A stretch of 64,000 nucleotides of DNA from Yoonia sp. (GTDB lineage Bacteria; Pseudomonadota; Alphaproteobacteria; Rhodobacterales; Rhodobacteraceae): NCBI GenBank assembly GCA_029250945.1, contig JAQXEG010000009.1, positions 203,211-267,210 of the forward strand, read 5' to 3'. This document shows positions 53,916 to 62,822 of the stretch, piece after piece. A program made the translations under genes and the position numbers. How positions within the stretch are numbered: the first letter of the stretch is position 1; each line of letters begins with the position of its first letter. The notes beneath the pieces were generated by a model. That model had not been told where the DNA came from. It did not search any database and worked only from the letters and a program-made list of their open reading frames with translations.

Positions 53916-54143
53916 GTCAATTTCCTCACGTTAATCAGGGACAATGCCCAGAGTTCTTTTCAGGCTTACGCCCAGTATGGTTGCCCGAAAGGGGCGGATC
54001 GAGCGCCCCTACTACGGGACAACGCCGACGGTCAAGGGCAACGCATGACGTTAATTCATAAAACCGATCGGTCAATCTCCGGCGCCTATAACAGGTATTT
54101 GCTATTTCGCAAACGCTTTCGACAGCCCCCACCGGACTATGGA

Positions 54144-54881
54144 CTAGTACATGGCCATCCCACCATTCACATGCAAGGTCGATCCGGTCATATAAGCGGC
54201 TTCTTGGCTGGCAAGGAACACGACAGCGGCGGCGATTTCCTCTGCATCGCCCATGCGGCCCGCAGGCACTTGGGTCAAAATGCCCGATTTTTGATCATCA
54301 TTCAGCTTGTCGGTCATTGCCGTAGTGATGAAGCCCGGTGCGACACAGTTCACAGTGATCCCGCGGCTTGCGACCTCATAGGCAATCGACTTGGACATGC
54401 CCACCATACCGGCCTTGGACGCAGCATAGTTCGCTTGGCCCGGATTGCCCGTCGCCCCCACTACGCTCGAGATATTGATGATCCGGCCCCAGCGCGCTTT
54501 CATCATGCCGCGGATCGCGCCTTTGCACAGGCGCATCGTGGATGTCAGGTTCACATCCAGCACAGACGCCCATTCATCATCCGACATCCGCATAAAGATG
54601 TTGTCACGGGTAATCCCCGCATTGTTGACCAGAATGTCCAATGACCCCATCGCATCACTAGCGGCCTTTGGTAGGGCTGTAACAGCCTCCGCATCCGACA
54701 GATTACAGGGCAAGACATGCGCACGCTCACCGAGCTCGGCGGCCAGCGCCTCTAGCGGTTCAACACGCGTGCCTGACAAACCAACTGTCGCCCCTTGGGC
54801 ATGAAGCCCCTTAGCGATGGCCCCACCTATGCCGCCAGACGCGCCAGTAATAAGTGCATTTTTACCTGTTAAATCAAACAT
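54144..54881 (-). CDS. fabG: 3-oxoacyl-ACP reductase
   Basis: 245 residues, classical SDR: NADPH motif TGASGGIGGAIA, NNAG motif LVNNAGITRDN, catalytic Ser in NISSVVGATGNPG and YAASKAG Tyr-Lys. C-terminal MTGSTLHVNGGMAM is typical of FabG. Reduces 3-oxoacyl-ACP. 14 bases after fabD, same operon. Confidence 0.96.
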   Translation of the reverse strand: MFDLTGKNALITGASGGIGGAIAKGLHAQGATVGLSGTRVEPLEALAAELGERAHVLPCNLSDAEAVTALPKAASDAMGSLDILVNNAGITRDNIFMRMSDDEWASVLDVNLTSTMRLCKGAIRGMMKARWGRIINISSVVGATGNPGQANYAASKAGMVGMSKSIAYEVASRGITVNCVAPGFITTAMTDKLNDDQKSGILTQVPAGRMGDAEEIAAAVVFLASQEAAYMTGSTLHVNGGMAMY

Positions 54882-54895
54882 CTATTGTTCCTTCC

Positions 54896-55837
54896 TTATG
54901 CTTCCACCAATACCGCGGCCATGGCCACCACATCATCGGGGCTGCCCACAGCGCCGCATTTAATTGTTTTGTCGATGCGTCGCACCATGCCACACAGCGC
55001 CTTGCCCGCGCCAATTTCCCAAATTTCTGTCACGCCTTGCGCCGCCATAAAGCCAACGCTTTCGCGCCAACGGACAGAGCCAGTGACCTGTGCGACCAGC
55101 TGTGATTTGATCGTTTCGGGATCGCTGACAGCGGCAGCTGTGACATTGGCAACCAACGGCACAGCAGGTGCCGCAAGCGTGGTGTCATCCAATGCGCCCG
55201 CCATAATCTCCGCTGCAGGTGCCATCAGATCGCAATGGAACGGCGCGCTGACTGGCAGCAACAAGGCACGCTTTGCGCCCTTTTCCTTTGCAATTTCAAC
55301 GGCCCGTTCAACAGCATCCTTATGGCCAGACACAACAACCTGTGACGGATCATTGTCATTGGCCGCTTGGCAAACTTGCCCCTGCGCGGCCTCTTGGGCG
55401 ACGGTTTGGGCGGTCACAAAATCAAGCCCAAGCAGAGCCGCCATTGCGCCAACACCGACCGGCACCGCATCCTGCATCGCAGCACCACGGGTCCGCAACA
55501 AACGCGCCGCATCCGACAGGGACAGGCTATTTGCCGCCGCCAGCGCCGTATATTCGCCCAACGAATGACCCGCTACGAAATTGGCCGCGCCAACCTCAAC
55601 GCCTTCGACTTGCAACGCGCGCATCGCGGCAATGGATGTCGCCATCAGCGCGGGTTGCGCATTTTTGGTCAGGGTCAAATCGGCAATGTCCCCCTCCCAG
55701 ATCAACGCCGACAGCTTTTCGCCCAATGCATCATCAACTTCTTCGAATACTTGGCGCGCTGCGGGGTAAGCATCGGACAGGGCCTTGCCCATTCCGATTG
55801 CTTGCGCCCCTTGGCCGGGAAAAACAAATGCCCGCAT
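54896..55837 (-). CDS. fabD: Malonyl CoA-acyl carrier protein transacylase
   Basis: 313 residues. FPGQGAQAIGMGKAL at the N-terminus, catalytic Ser in VAGHSLGEYTALAA, an Arg in LLRTRGAAMQDA and catalytic His in VSAPFHCDLM. Loads malonate on ACP to start each elongation. First gene of the fabD-fabG unit. Confidence 0.96.
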   Translation of the reverse strand: MRAFVFPGQGAQAIGMGKALSDAYPAARQVFEEVDDALGEKLSALIWEGDIADLTLTKNAQPALMATSIAAMRALQVEGVEVGAANFVAGHSLGEYTALAAANSLSLSDAARLLRTRGAAMQDAVPVGVGAMAALLGLDFVTAQTVAQEAAQGQVCQAANDNDPSQVVVSGHKDAVERAVEIAKEKGAKRALLLPVSAPFHCDLMAPAAEIMAGALDDTTLAAPAVPLVANVTAAAVSDPETIKSQLVAQVTGSVRWRESVGFMAAQGVTEIWEIGAGKALCGMVRRIDKTIKCGAVGSPDDVVAMAAVLVEA

Positions 55838-55995
55838 GATTATCTCCTGTCTTTATCTTTGTGACCTTGGGTTAACCCGCAGGGCTGCGCGATACAAGCA
55901 TGCGCATCCGTGCACAGATCATTTACGCAAACAGACCTTTGATGGATCGCCGCCCTTGGCCTAGACTAGGCGTGGACCCATGCAGGATACACGTC

Positions 55996-56277
55996 ATGAC
56001 GACCCAATCCGCCTATTCGACGACAACCAAGACATTTCACTGGCTCACCGCCCTTCTCATCATCGCGATCATTCCTTTGGGAGTAATTGCAGGCAAACTG
56101 CCGATTGAAACCGACGCCCAAGTTGTGACCAAGACGTTTTTGTTTTCGCTGCATAAAACTCTCGGCGTTGCTATGTTTATTGTGGCCGCGCTGCGGATTG
56201 CATACGCTTTGACGCAGGCGAAACCCGCAGGCCTGCATCCATCGTGCAAGGTCGAAACCCCAGAGCGGCCGCAATAA
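55996..56277 (+). pseudogene. 5' remnant of a cytochrome b561-type gene
   Basis: ATG 55996 gives TTKTFHWLTALLIIAIIPLG, FLFSLHKTLGVAMFIVAALR and LTQAKPAGLHP, the first two helices and two heme-ligand histidines of a four-helix cytochrome b561. After KVET the sequence loses all family features and stops at 56275-56277; the remaining helices and the usual C-terminal part are absent. The break coincides with the truncated end of an opposite-strand frame, so a deletion junction near 56258 is likely. Confidence 0.7.
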
Positions 56278-56350
56278 ACGCAGCCCCCAATAGAAAAGAG
56301 ATAACTTGTGTAATAACGATCCAAGACGGCAACTGACGGGTCTTACGCAC
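56177..56350 (-). pseudogene. Possible 5' remnant of a membrane-protein gene on the opposite strand
   Basis: GTG 56350 has GGAG seven bases upstream and gives VRKTRQLPSWIVITQVISFL then LGAAFIAAALGF, a normal positively charged start and membrane helix. The reading frame then enters the antisense of the cytochrome b remnant and stops at 56177. I infer that the real gene continued beyond about 56260 and was cut by the same deletion. No family recognised. Confidence 0.4.
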
Positions 56351-56713
56351 TGTAAAACTCCAATATGTTTACGTTAGTAGTGGGCCACTGACGGCATCAA
56401 ACCCAGTTGTCGCTGGAAGTACTCGTGCCTGAAACCCTGATGTATCTGTCATTTTGTTTCCTTCACTTTCGACACGGTAACGTTTGAGCGCGAAACAAGG
56501 CACAATCTGGGCGGGACAATCGTGGAGTTAGGGTTTTGTTAACGACGCCAAAGAACCTTGCTGCCAGGGGCTATATGGGTTGCATCAACGGCCCCCGCCT
56601 GTATAAGGTCGCAACTTACCGTAGTTATTGAACCGCGTAGTCTCTCGTGGGTGGGGTCGGTAAGAGTTTTACCCCTCCCTATGAAATGCGCTGAGAAAAT
56701 GAATGGAGCACAC
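56351..56713 (+). other. Gene-free leader/promoter region of the ribosomal operon
   Basis: 363 bases with no gene. It contains a good promoter (TTGCAT 56580-56585, 16-base spacer, TATAAG 56602-56607) and a leader of about 100 bases before rpsF. The stretch 56351-56560 shows nothing recognisable. Confidence 0.55.
56615..56664 (+). promoter_or_regulatory. Possible structured mRNA leader of rpsF
   Basis: CTTACCG (56615-56621) pairs exactly with CGGTAAG (56658-56664), closing a 36-base loop in the rpsF 5' leader. S6:S18 autoregulatory leaders exist in other bacteria; whether this is one is untested. Confidence 0.35.
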
Positions 56714-57067
56714 ATGCCGCTATATGAGCATGTTATGATTTCCCGTCAGGACCTGTCGAACACACAGGCCGAGGGTCTTATCGAACATTTCGGATCCGTC
56801 CTTGCCGACAACGAAGGCAAGCTGGTTGATTCTGAGTACTGGGGCGTCAAAACGATGGCCTACAAAATCAACAAAAACCGCAAGGGCCACTATGCGTTTC
56901 TGCGCACTGACGCGCCTGCGACTGCGATCCAGGAAATGGAACGCCTGATGCGTCTGCACGACGACGTGATGCGCGTTTTGACCATCAAGGTCGACGCCCA
57001 CGAAGAAGGCCCATCTGTTCAGATGCAAAAACGCGAAGAACGTGGCGAACGCCGCGAACGTCGCTAA
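56714..57067 (+). CDS. rpsF: 30S ribosomal protein S6
   Basis: 117 residues from ATG 56714 (MPLYEHVMISRQDLS) with GGAG six to nine bases upstream; the track start at 56558 runs through the leader. KLVDSEYWGVKTMAYKINKNRKGHY and the basic tail EERGERRERR are typical. Binds S18 in the 30S platform. First gene of rpsF-rpsR-rplI. Confidence 0.97.
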   Translation: MPLYEHVMISRQDLSNTQAEGLIEHFGSVLADNEGKLVDSEYWGVKTMAYKINKNRKGHYAFLRTDAPATAIQEMERLMRLHDDVMRVLTIKVDAHEEGPSVQMQKREERGERRERR

Positions 57068-57093
57068 TTTAGATTAGGAAAGGACCTTAAATC

Positions 57094-57321
57094 ATGGGTG
57101 CAAAACCATTTTTCCGCCGTCGTAAGTCCGATCCGTTTGAGGGCGAAAACGCCCCGAAGATCGACTATAAAGACACTCGCCTTTTGCAGCGCTACATCTC
57201 TGAGCGCGGCAAAATCGTTCCTGCCCGTATTACTGCTGTTGGTGCAAAAAACCAGCGCGCTCTCGCCCGTGCGATCAAGCGTGCCCGTTTCCTTGCCCTG
57301 CTGCCATACGCTGTTAAGTAA
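57094..57321 (+). CDS. rpsR: 30S ribosomal protein S18
   Basis: 75 residues. [36 protein letters not shown] followed by the conserved [28 protein letters not shown]. 26 bases after rpsF, AGGA upstream. Confidence 0.97.
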   Translation: MGAKPFFRRRKSDPFEGENAPKIDYKDTRLLQRYISERGKIVPARITAVGAKNQRALARAIKRARFLALLPYAVK

Positions 57322-57332
57322 GGACATATATC

Positions 57333-57950
57333 ATGGATATCATTCTACTTGAGCGCGTCGCAAAGCTTGGCCAAATGGGCGAAGTCGTAAAGGTCAAAGA
57401 AGGTTACGCACGTAACTTCTTGCTGCCACAAGGCAAAGCCCTGCGCGTCAACGCTGCCAACCTCGCCCGCTTTGAAGCGGAAAAGGCACAGATGGAAGCA
57501 CGTAACCTCGAGACTAAAGGCGAAGCTGCAAAGCTGGCTGAAAAGCTCGACGGCGAAACATTCATCGTGATCCGCTCCGCGTCCGACGCGGGTTCGCTTT
57601 ACGGTTCGGTCACAACACGTGACGCGGCCGAAGCTGCAACAGAAGCCGGCTTCTCGGTTGCCAAAGGTCAGGTTGTCCTATCCGCGACAATCAAAGAACT
57701 GGGCCTGCATGCAGCCGAGGTTGTTCTTCACCCAGAAGTGTCCGCAACGATCAACCTGAACGTTGCCCGCTCTGTTGAAGAAGCTGAACTGCAAGCTGCT
57801 GGTAAATCTGTTGCCGAACTGGCCGCAGAAGCTGAAGCCGAAGCCGAGTTTGAAATTCAGGAGCTGTTCGACGATATCGGCGGCGCTGCAATGGATGACT
57901 TTGGTGACGACGCACCAGCTGCTGCTCCAGAAGCTTCTGAAGAGGACTGA
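57333..57950 (+). CDS. rplI: 50S ribosomal protein L9
   Basis: 205 residues. N-terminal RNA-binding signature [36 protein letters not shown], long helix ([19 protein letters not shown]), C-terminal domain, and an extended acidic tail ([18 protein letters not shown]... EASEED) beyond the Escherichia coli length, common in alphaproteobacteria. Terminator follows. Confidence 0.96.
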   Translation: MDIILLERVAKLGQMGEVVKVKEGYARNFLLPQGKALRVNAANLARFEAEKAQMEARNLETKGEAAKLAEKLDGETFIVIRSASDAGSLYGSVTTRDAAEAATEAGFSVAKGQVVLSATIKELGLHAAEVVLHPEVSATINLNVARSVEEAELQAAGKSVAELAAEAEAEAEFEIQELFDDIGGAAMDDFGDDAPAAAPEASEED

Positions 57951-57973
57951 GCCCTTCTTTCAACCACATAATC

Positions 57974-58007
57974 GGGCCGCGTATCTTTACATACGCGGCC
58001 CTTTTTT
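57974..58007 (+). terminator. Terminator of rpsF-rpsR-rplI
   Basis: GGGCCGCGTAT / ATACGCGGCCC eleven-base stem, loop CTTTAC, then six T residues; 24 bases after the rplI stop. Confidence 0.92.
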
Positions 58008-58099
58008 ATGCGCGGTCCAATTGCTCTGGCTTGTGTGTGCGTATAGTCTGATCACAAGATATTGAAGACGAGGACCCCGCTTTGGCCCATTCCCACCCG

Positions 58100-59368
58100 A
58101 TGACCCGCGGCCGTCTTATGCAATCGCTTGCCGGTGCTACGTTTTTAGCTGCATGCGATGCCCCCACCCCAACAGCCCGTATCAGCAGCGCGTCATCCGG
58201 CACGGTGACAAGCTAGACCAACGCCATGCTGAACACGGTGCGTGCGGGATCGGTCCCACCACCAGCGGCAACACGCGCCTTTGCCATGGGGCATACCGCT
58301 TGATTTGTGGCCGCAAACGGGGTCGCCCACCACTATGCCGTGCCATACGACGTGGGCGAAGGACCGCAGGGTGCCAATGCTAACGTTGCCTATGCCGCAG
58401 CCGTCGCAACCGCGGCAGGCGCTGCACTCAACCGCGATTTTACGAATGATTTGCGCCAATATCTTCGACAAAACGGCCTATCTGACGCCCGTGCAATGGC
58501 ATGGGGTACACGGGTCGGACAGTATTTCGCGAACCTGCGCCGCCATGACCGATCTGCCAACGCCAGAACGCTGAATACCCAGCAATATCCCAAAATGATG
58601 GGTCCAACGGGCTGGACACCAACAGGCGACGGCGCCCCTGCCCTTTTGCCCGGTTGGGGCAAGGTCCGCCCTTGGGCCATGGGCGAGGCACGCAATTTCC
58701 TGCCCCGCGTCTTCCCGAAACAAGGCAGCGCAGAATTCCAGCGACAATTCAACGAGGTCCGGTCCATCGGTGGCCGCACCAGCACGTCCCGCACCGCAGA
58801 CCAAACCCAAACCGCATTCTTCTGGGAGCACGGGTTGGGCGGTGTCACGCCCCCCGGTCACTGGCAGTTGATCGGACTGCGCGTGTTGGCCCCCTGCAAT
58901 TTGGGCACACCCGAAATGGCACGCGCTATGGCAATGCTCAGCATGGCCCAAGCTGACGCTGCGATTGTCACATGGGACAGTAAGTACAAATACGATGTGC
59001 TGCGCCCCGAAACCGCGATCCGCGCGGCAGGCACACCGAATTGGCAACCCCTGATCCCAAGCCCCGCGTTTCCGGCCTATGTTTCGGGTCATTCGATGTT
59101 CAGCAGCGCATCAGCACGCATGTTAGCACTGATCCTTGGAACCGACGCGGTGTCATTCTCCGGAACCTCCCCCGACCCACAGCTTTGGCCCATCCAATTG
59201 CAGGGCGTGCGGCGATCATGGTCCAGCCTATCGCAAGCCGCAGCCGAAAACGGCGCCAGTCGCGAATTCAACGGCGTGCATTGGGAGGCCGACAATACCG
59301 AAGGTTTGCGCGTCGGCGCACAGATCGCGGATGCGGCGTACAACCTGAAATTCATTCGAACAGGCTGA
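58100..59368 (+). pseudogene. Vanadium-dependent haloperoxidase/PAP2-like lipoprotein with two in-frame stops
   Basis: ATG 58100 starts a lipoprotein signal with lipobox FLAAC. The frame meets TAG at 58214-58216 and TGA at 58301-58303, with sensible sequence between (AMLNTVRAGSVPPPAATRAF). After the second stop it is open for 353 residues (track 58307-59368). Active-site blocks are all present: KYDVLRPETAIR (Lys/Arg of the vanadate or phosphate pocket), AYVSGHSMFSSASARML (Ser-Gly-His), and SREFNGVHWEADN (Arg and His). Both stops are single-base changes (Trp and Gly codons expected). The enzyme domain may still be translated from an internal start but would lack its export signal. Confidence 0.75.
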
Positions 59369-59456
59369 ATACAACCAAATTGCCAGATAATTTTCAGCTT
59401 TCTAGTCTGACCGCGGGCGTATCTCCATCCATGACGTTCAAGAATTTGGGAATTAG

Positions 59457-60210
59457 ATGAAACGAATTATCGCGACGCTGGCGTTGGCCAGCATTTTAAG
59501 TGGATGTGGCGCGCCTGAGCCTGCACCGACACTTCCACCAAAGCCGCCTGCTGCTAAGGATTTCGCCCGGCAAGTTAACGGCGAAACATAGTCAGATGTT
59601 GACAACCTTACAAACGGGAAAACCATTCAAGTATCCGCTACATTTTATCCGCAAGGCGCACGAGCAACCTACACCAACCTTGGGTGTGTCGCACGGTGGT
59701 CGTTGATAGAAGAACGGGCAACGAACGCGACCTACAAAGAAGACATTATTCGTGGGGATGCCTGCACGGGGTCGATTGTAACGGTTTACGGTCGGGATCG
59801 CGTGATGAGCTATAATTCAAGGGACCGTGTCGGCGGAAAGATACTCGCAACCGCAAAACTGGGTAAAACGATCTATATCGGGAATGGCGGGCCAAATATT
59901 GCTGATACTGCCCGCGCCACCAGAGCCGGTGAATGGCGCGGCTTGTTTCGCAGGGACAGCCATCGCCCAAGGCCGCACACCCAATAAGGGCGATGCAATC
60001 GGATCGGGCATTATCGGCGCTGTCGACAACGTCGGCGAAAGCATGGGCGGCTTCGTGGGCGGCCTCGTCCGGCTGACAGCGGCGGGCGTTAAGGCGAGTG
60101 TTGTCGCCGATTGCCGTCGGGACGTCCGTGTTCAATGCGATCCCGAAAGCGCATTACGCCCCTATCGTGAACGTCTTGCACGTTACGAACGCTGTACCGC
60201 GCCCCAATAA
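59457..60210 (+). pseudogene. Broken lipoprotein gene
   Basis: ATG 59457 gives a lipoprotein signal (MKRIIATLALASILSGCG), a Pro-rich linker, then TAG at 59589-59591. The frame continues in sense through NGKTIQVSATFYPQGARATY, LGCVARWSLIEERAT and DRVMSYNSRDRVGGK to 59987. A further block in another frame (CFAGTAIAQGRTPNKGDAIG, FVGGLVRLTAAGVKASVVADC, ending YERCTAPQ) runs to 60210. I read this as one exported Cys-containing protein with a nonsense and a frameshift near 59940, but two separate genes cannot be excluded. Family not recognised. Confidence 0.55.
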
Positions 60211-60220
60211 CAACAAAGAA

Positions 60221-60246
60221 GGGCGCCCCAGATCGGGGCGCCCTTT
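60221..60246. terminator. Terminator between the broken lipoprotein gene and tig
   Basis: GGGCGCCCC / GGGGCGCCC nine-base stem, loop AGATC, followed by TTT on the plus strand and TTCTTT on the minus strand, so it serves both genes. Confidence 0.75.
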
Positions 60247-60271
60247 CAAATTCTAGAAAACCTACTGGTTC

Positions 60272-61603
60272 TTATTCTTCTTCGAGGGCCTCAACAGCCT
60301 TTTGAAGGTCATCTTTACTGACGGATTTGTCAGTGACGGATGCGTTTTCAAGAATGTGATCAACAACCTTATCTTCAAACATTGGCGCCTGAAGCTGTTG
60401 GCGGAACTGGGCGTTCTGCTGCACAAATTCAAAGAACTGCTGTTCCTGACCCGGGTACTGACGTGCCTGGTTCATGATCGCTTGGGTCATTTCGGCGTCG
60501 GTCACCTGAACTTCGGCCTTCTGACCGATGTCAGCCAACAACAGGCCCAGCTTCACGCGGCGCTCGGCCAGTGATTTGTGCTCGTCTGTTGGTGTGATCT
60601 CTGGGTGATCGTGGCCTTCGACCTCTGGGTTTTCTTCGTGCCACAGCTGGTGGGCAATCTGGCCCGCCTCTGCGTCAACCAAGGAAGACGGCAGGTCAAA
60701 GGAAACAGCACCATCCAGCGCGTCCAAAAGACCACGCTTGGTCACAGCGCGGGATGCGCCGGTGTATTCGGCTTCCAGACGCTCGGTAATCTGCGACTTC
60801 AGACCGGCAAGGTCCTCTGCACCAAACTTTTTAGCAAGCTCGTCATCAAGCTCGGGGGTCTTTGGCTCGCGGACTTCTTTCACTGTGCAAGAGAACACGG
60901 CCTCTTTGCCAGCAAGATGTTCGGCCTGATATTCTGCAGGGAATGTCACGGTCACGTCACGCTCTTCGCCAGCGACGACCTTCAAAAGGCCCTCTTCGAA
61001 ACCGGGGATGAAAGAGTTGGAGCCAAGAACCAGTGGGTAATCTTCTGCTGTGCCGCCGTCGAATGCTTCGCCGTCAACCTTACCAACAAAGTCGATCACA
61101 ACCTGCATGCCGTCTTTAGCCATGCCGTTCTTTGTCTCGTATGTGACGGCCTGCGGGGATGCTGCGAGGTTATCAAGCGCTTCTTGAACAGCCGCGTCGT
61201 CTGCTTCGACCTTCATGCGGTCCAGCTTGATGGCTTTGTAGTCAACTTCTGGCACGTCTGGCAGACGCTCGTAGGACACGTCGACTTCTACGTCGTCGCC
61301 TTCTTTCCACTCAGGGTTGGACATCTTCATCTCTGGCTGCATCGCAGGACGATCGCCAGTTGATTCCATGTGGTCGGACATTGCGCCGTCTATGGCTTCT
61401 TGCATCGCTTCGCCCATCACGCGCTGGCCAAACTGCTTGCGCATCATCGCCATTGGGACCTTGCCCTTGCGAAAGCCCTTCATTTCGACTTCTGGCTGCG
61501 CTTCTTTCAGCTTTTCTTCAACTTTCGCGTCCAGTTCGGCCGCAGTGACCGTGATCGCGTAACCGCGCTTCAGGCCTTCGTTCAGGGTCTCTTTGACCTG
61601 CAT
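60272..61603 (-). CDS. tig: Trigger factor
   Basis: 443 residues from ATG 61603 ([17 protein letters not shown]) with AGGAAATTCC upstream; the track ORF extends falsely through the tRNA gene to 62062. N-terminal ribosome-binding tail with [19 protein letters not shown] (the L23-binding signature), a PPIase domain ([20 protein letters not shown]...) and the helical C-terminal arms. Chaperone at the ribosome exit tunnel. Confidence 0.95.
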   Translation of the reverse strand: MQVKETLNEGLKRGYAITVTAAELDAKVEEKLKEAQPEVEMKGFRKGKVPMAMMRKQFGQRVMGEAMQEAIDGAMSDHMESTGDRPAMQPEMKMSNPEWKEGDDVEVDVSYERLPDVPEVDYKAIKLDRMKVEADDAAVQEALDNLAASPQAVTYETKNGMAKDGMQVVIDFVGKVDGEAFDGGTAEDYPLVLGSNSFIPGFEEGLLKVVAGEERDVTVTFPAEYQAEHLAGKEAVFSCTVKEVREPKTPELDDELAKKFGAEDLAGLKSQITERLEAEYTGASRAVTKRGLLDALDGAVSFDLPSSLVDAEAGQIAHQLWHEENPEVEGHDHPEITPTDEHKSLAERRVKLGLLLADIGQKAEVQVTDAEMTQAIMNQARQYPGQEQQFFEFVQQNAQFRQQLQAPMFEDKVVDHILENASVTDKSVSKDDLQKAVEALEEE

Positions 61604-61631
61604 GGAATTTCCTTTTTTCTTCTCTATTAAG

Positions 61632-61716
61632 TGGTGCGGGTGAAGGGACTCGAACCCCCACGCCTCGCGGCGCCAGAACCTAAATCTGGTGCGTCTACCA
61701 ATTCCGCCACACCCGC
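61632..61716 (-). tRNA. tRNA-Leu (anticodon TAG)
   Basis: On the minus strand GCGGGTG...CACCCGCACCA forms a seven-base acceptor stem with encoded CCA. The anticodon stem CCAGA/TCTGG encloses loop TTTAGGT, giving anticodon TAG (reads CUN leucine codons). D-loop TTGGTAGAC, a long class II variable arm, and T arm GGGGGTTCGAGTCCC are seen. 85 bases including CCA, right for tRNA-Leu. Confidence 0.95.
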
Positions 61717-61886
61717 ACATGAACGGAGTAAGCGAACACTTACCCCGTCGTTGCGGGGTGTCTAACAAAGGCAACACTAAGATGCGAGAGGAAAAATGAC
61801 CCAAAAAAAGGCAAGACGATAACACTTTCTTGCCTATTGTTCCTAGAATACTTGAGGCAGAAATTAGCAAGAGCGGGAAACACGCC

Positions 61887-62207
61887 ATGCACATGGGAAC
61901 TATCACAGGCACAGCTTCGGCTACTGCAGTATCAACAATCGAATCTGGTCTTTGCGCCGGGACAACAGTTATGACGCTGGATCGTGAAGTTCCGGTGGAA
62001 CATTCGTCCGTTGGCGGCCGCGTCATCACACGTGACAGCGGCATGTCCGCTATCAAGGCCATTCACACACGTGACGTGAAAATGCAGCCGATCCGCATCA
62101 AAGCAGGCTCACTTGGCCACACACGCCCCGATCGTGACATGATGGTGTTTGACCGCGAACACATTCTTTATGCAGACGGTGTTGAGGTTGTTTCCTCCGA
62201 TATCTAA
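61887..62207 (+). CDS. Shortened Hint-domain (hedgehog/intein-like) protein
   Basis: 106 residues from ATG 61887 ([14 protein letters not shown]); the track start 61830 is a TTG with no support. The roseobacter Hint-domain pattern is clear at the start ([50 protein letters not shown]). It then jumps to [16 protein letters not shown], which in full-length members is the C-terminal end. The middle part (usually QxVLIRDWRA... through DGEFI) appears to be missing in frame. Full-length members are exported toxin- or RTX-associated proteins; splicing is not expected here. Function unknown. Confidence 0.65.
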   Translation: MHMGTITGTASATAVSTIESGLCAGTTVMTLDREVPVEHSSVGGRVITRDSGMSAIKAIHTRDVKMQPIRIKAGSLGHTRPDRDMMVFDREHILYADGVEVVSSDI

Positions 62208-62225
62208 CCACGACGTATGACGTTT

Positions 62226-62259
62226 AAAAATGCCGCCTCCGAAATGGGGTGGCATTTTT
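62226..62259 (+). terminator. Terminator after the Hint-domain gene
   Basis: AAAAATGCC / GGCATTTTT nine-base stem with a partly paired interior (GCC/GGT), ending in a T run and CGTTTTG; 19 bases after the stop. Confidence 0.8.
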
Positions 62260-62416
62260 CGTTTTGATGCCTCCGAAACGTCCAGATTCAAAAATGCACC
62301 AATATAGGGCGATCTGCCTAATTTTTGTGCAGTTGATATTTTTTCCAGTGACCCAGCGGATACGCAGCACCTGCACGAATTGTTCCCTGCCCGCAAAAAT
62401 GGTCTGGCATTATTAA

Positions 62417-62782
<366 letters not shown>

Positions 62783-62822
62783 TAACTCTTAATTTTCTAT
62801 CTCTAACGTGAAGGGAAACGCC

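Noticed and set aside
53327-59591. Three TAG codons in open frames within 6.3 kb, suggesting amber suppression or a recoded TAG
   Set aside because: TGA and TAA interruptions occur in equal measure, other genes (for example pdhA, pgk and fba) end normally, and no suppressor tRNA is seen. Nonsense mutation is simpler.
61604-62062. N-terminal extension of trigger factor in the ORF track
   Set aside because: It reads antisense through the Hint gene start and straight through tRNA-Leu; the real start with a ribosome site is 61603.
61887-62207. Self-splicing intein
   Set aside because: Only Hint-type start and end motifs are present; there are no flanking extein halves or terminal His-Asn splice motif.
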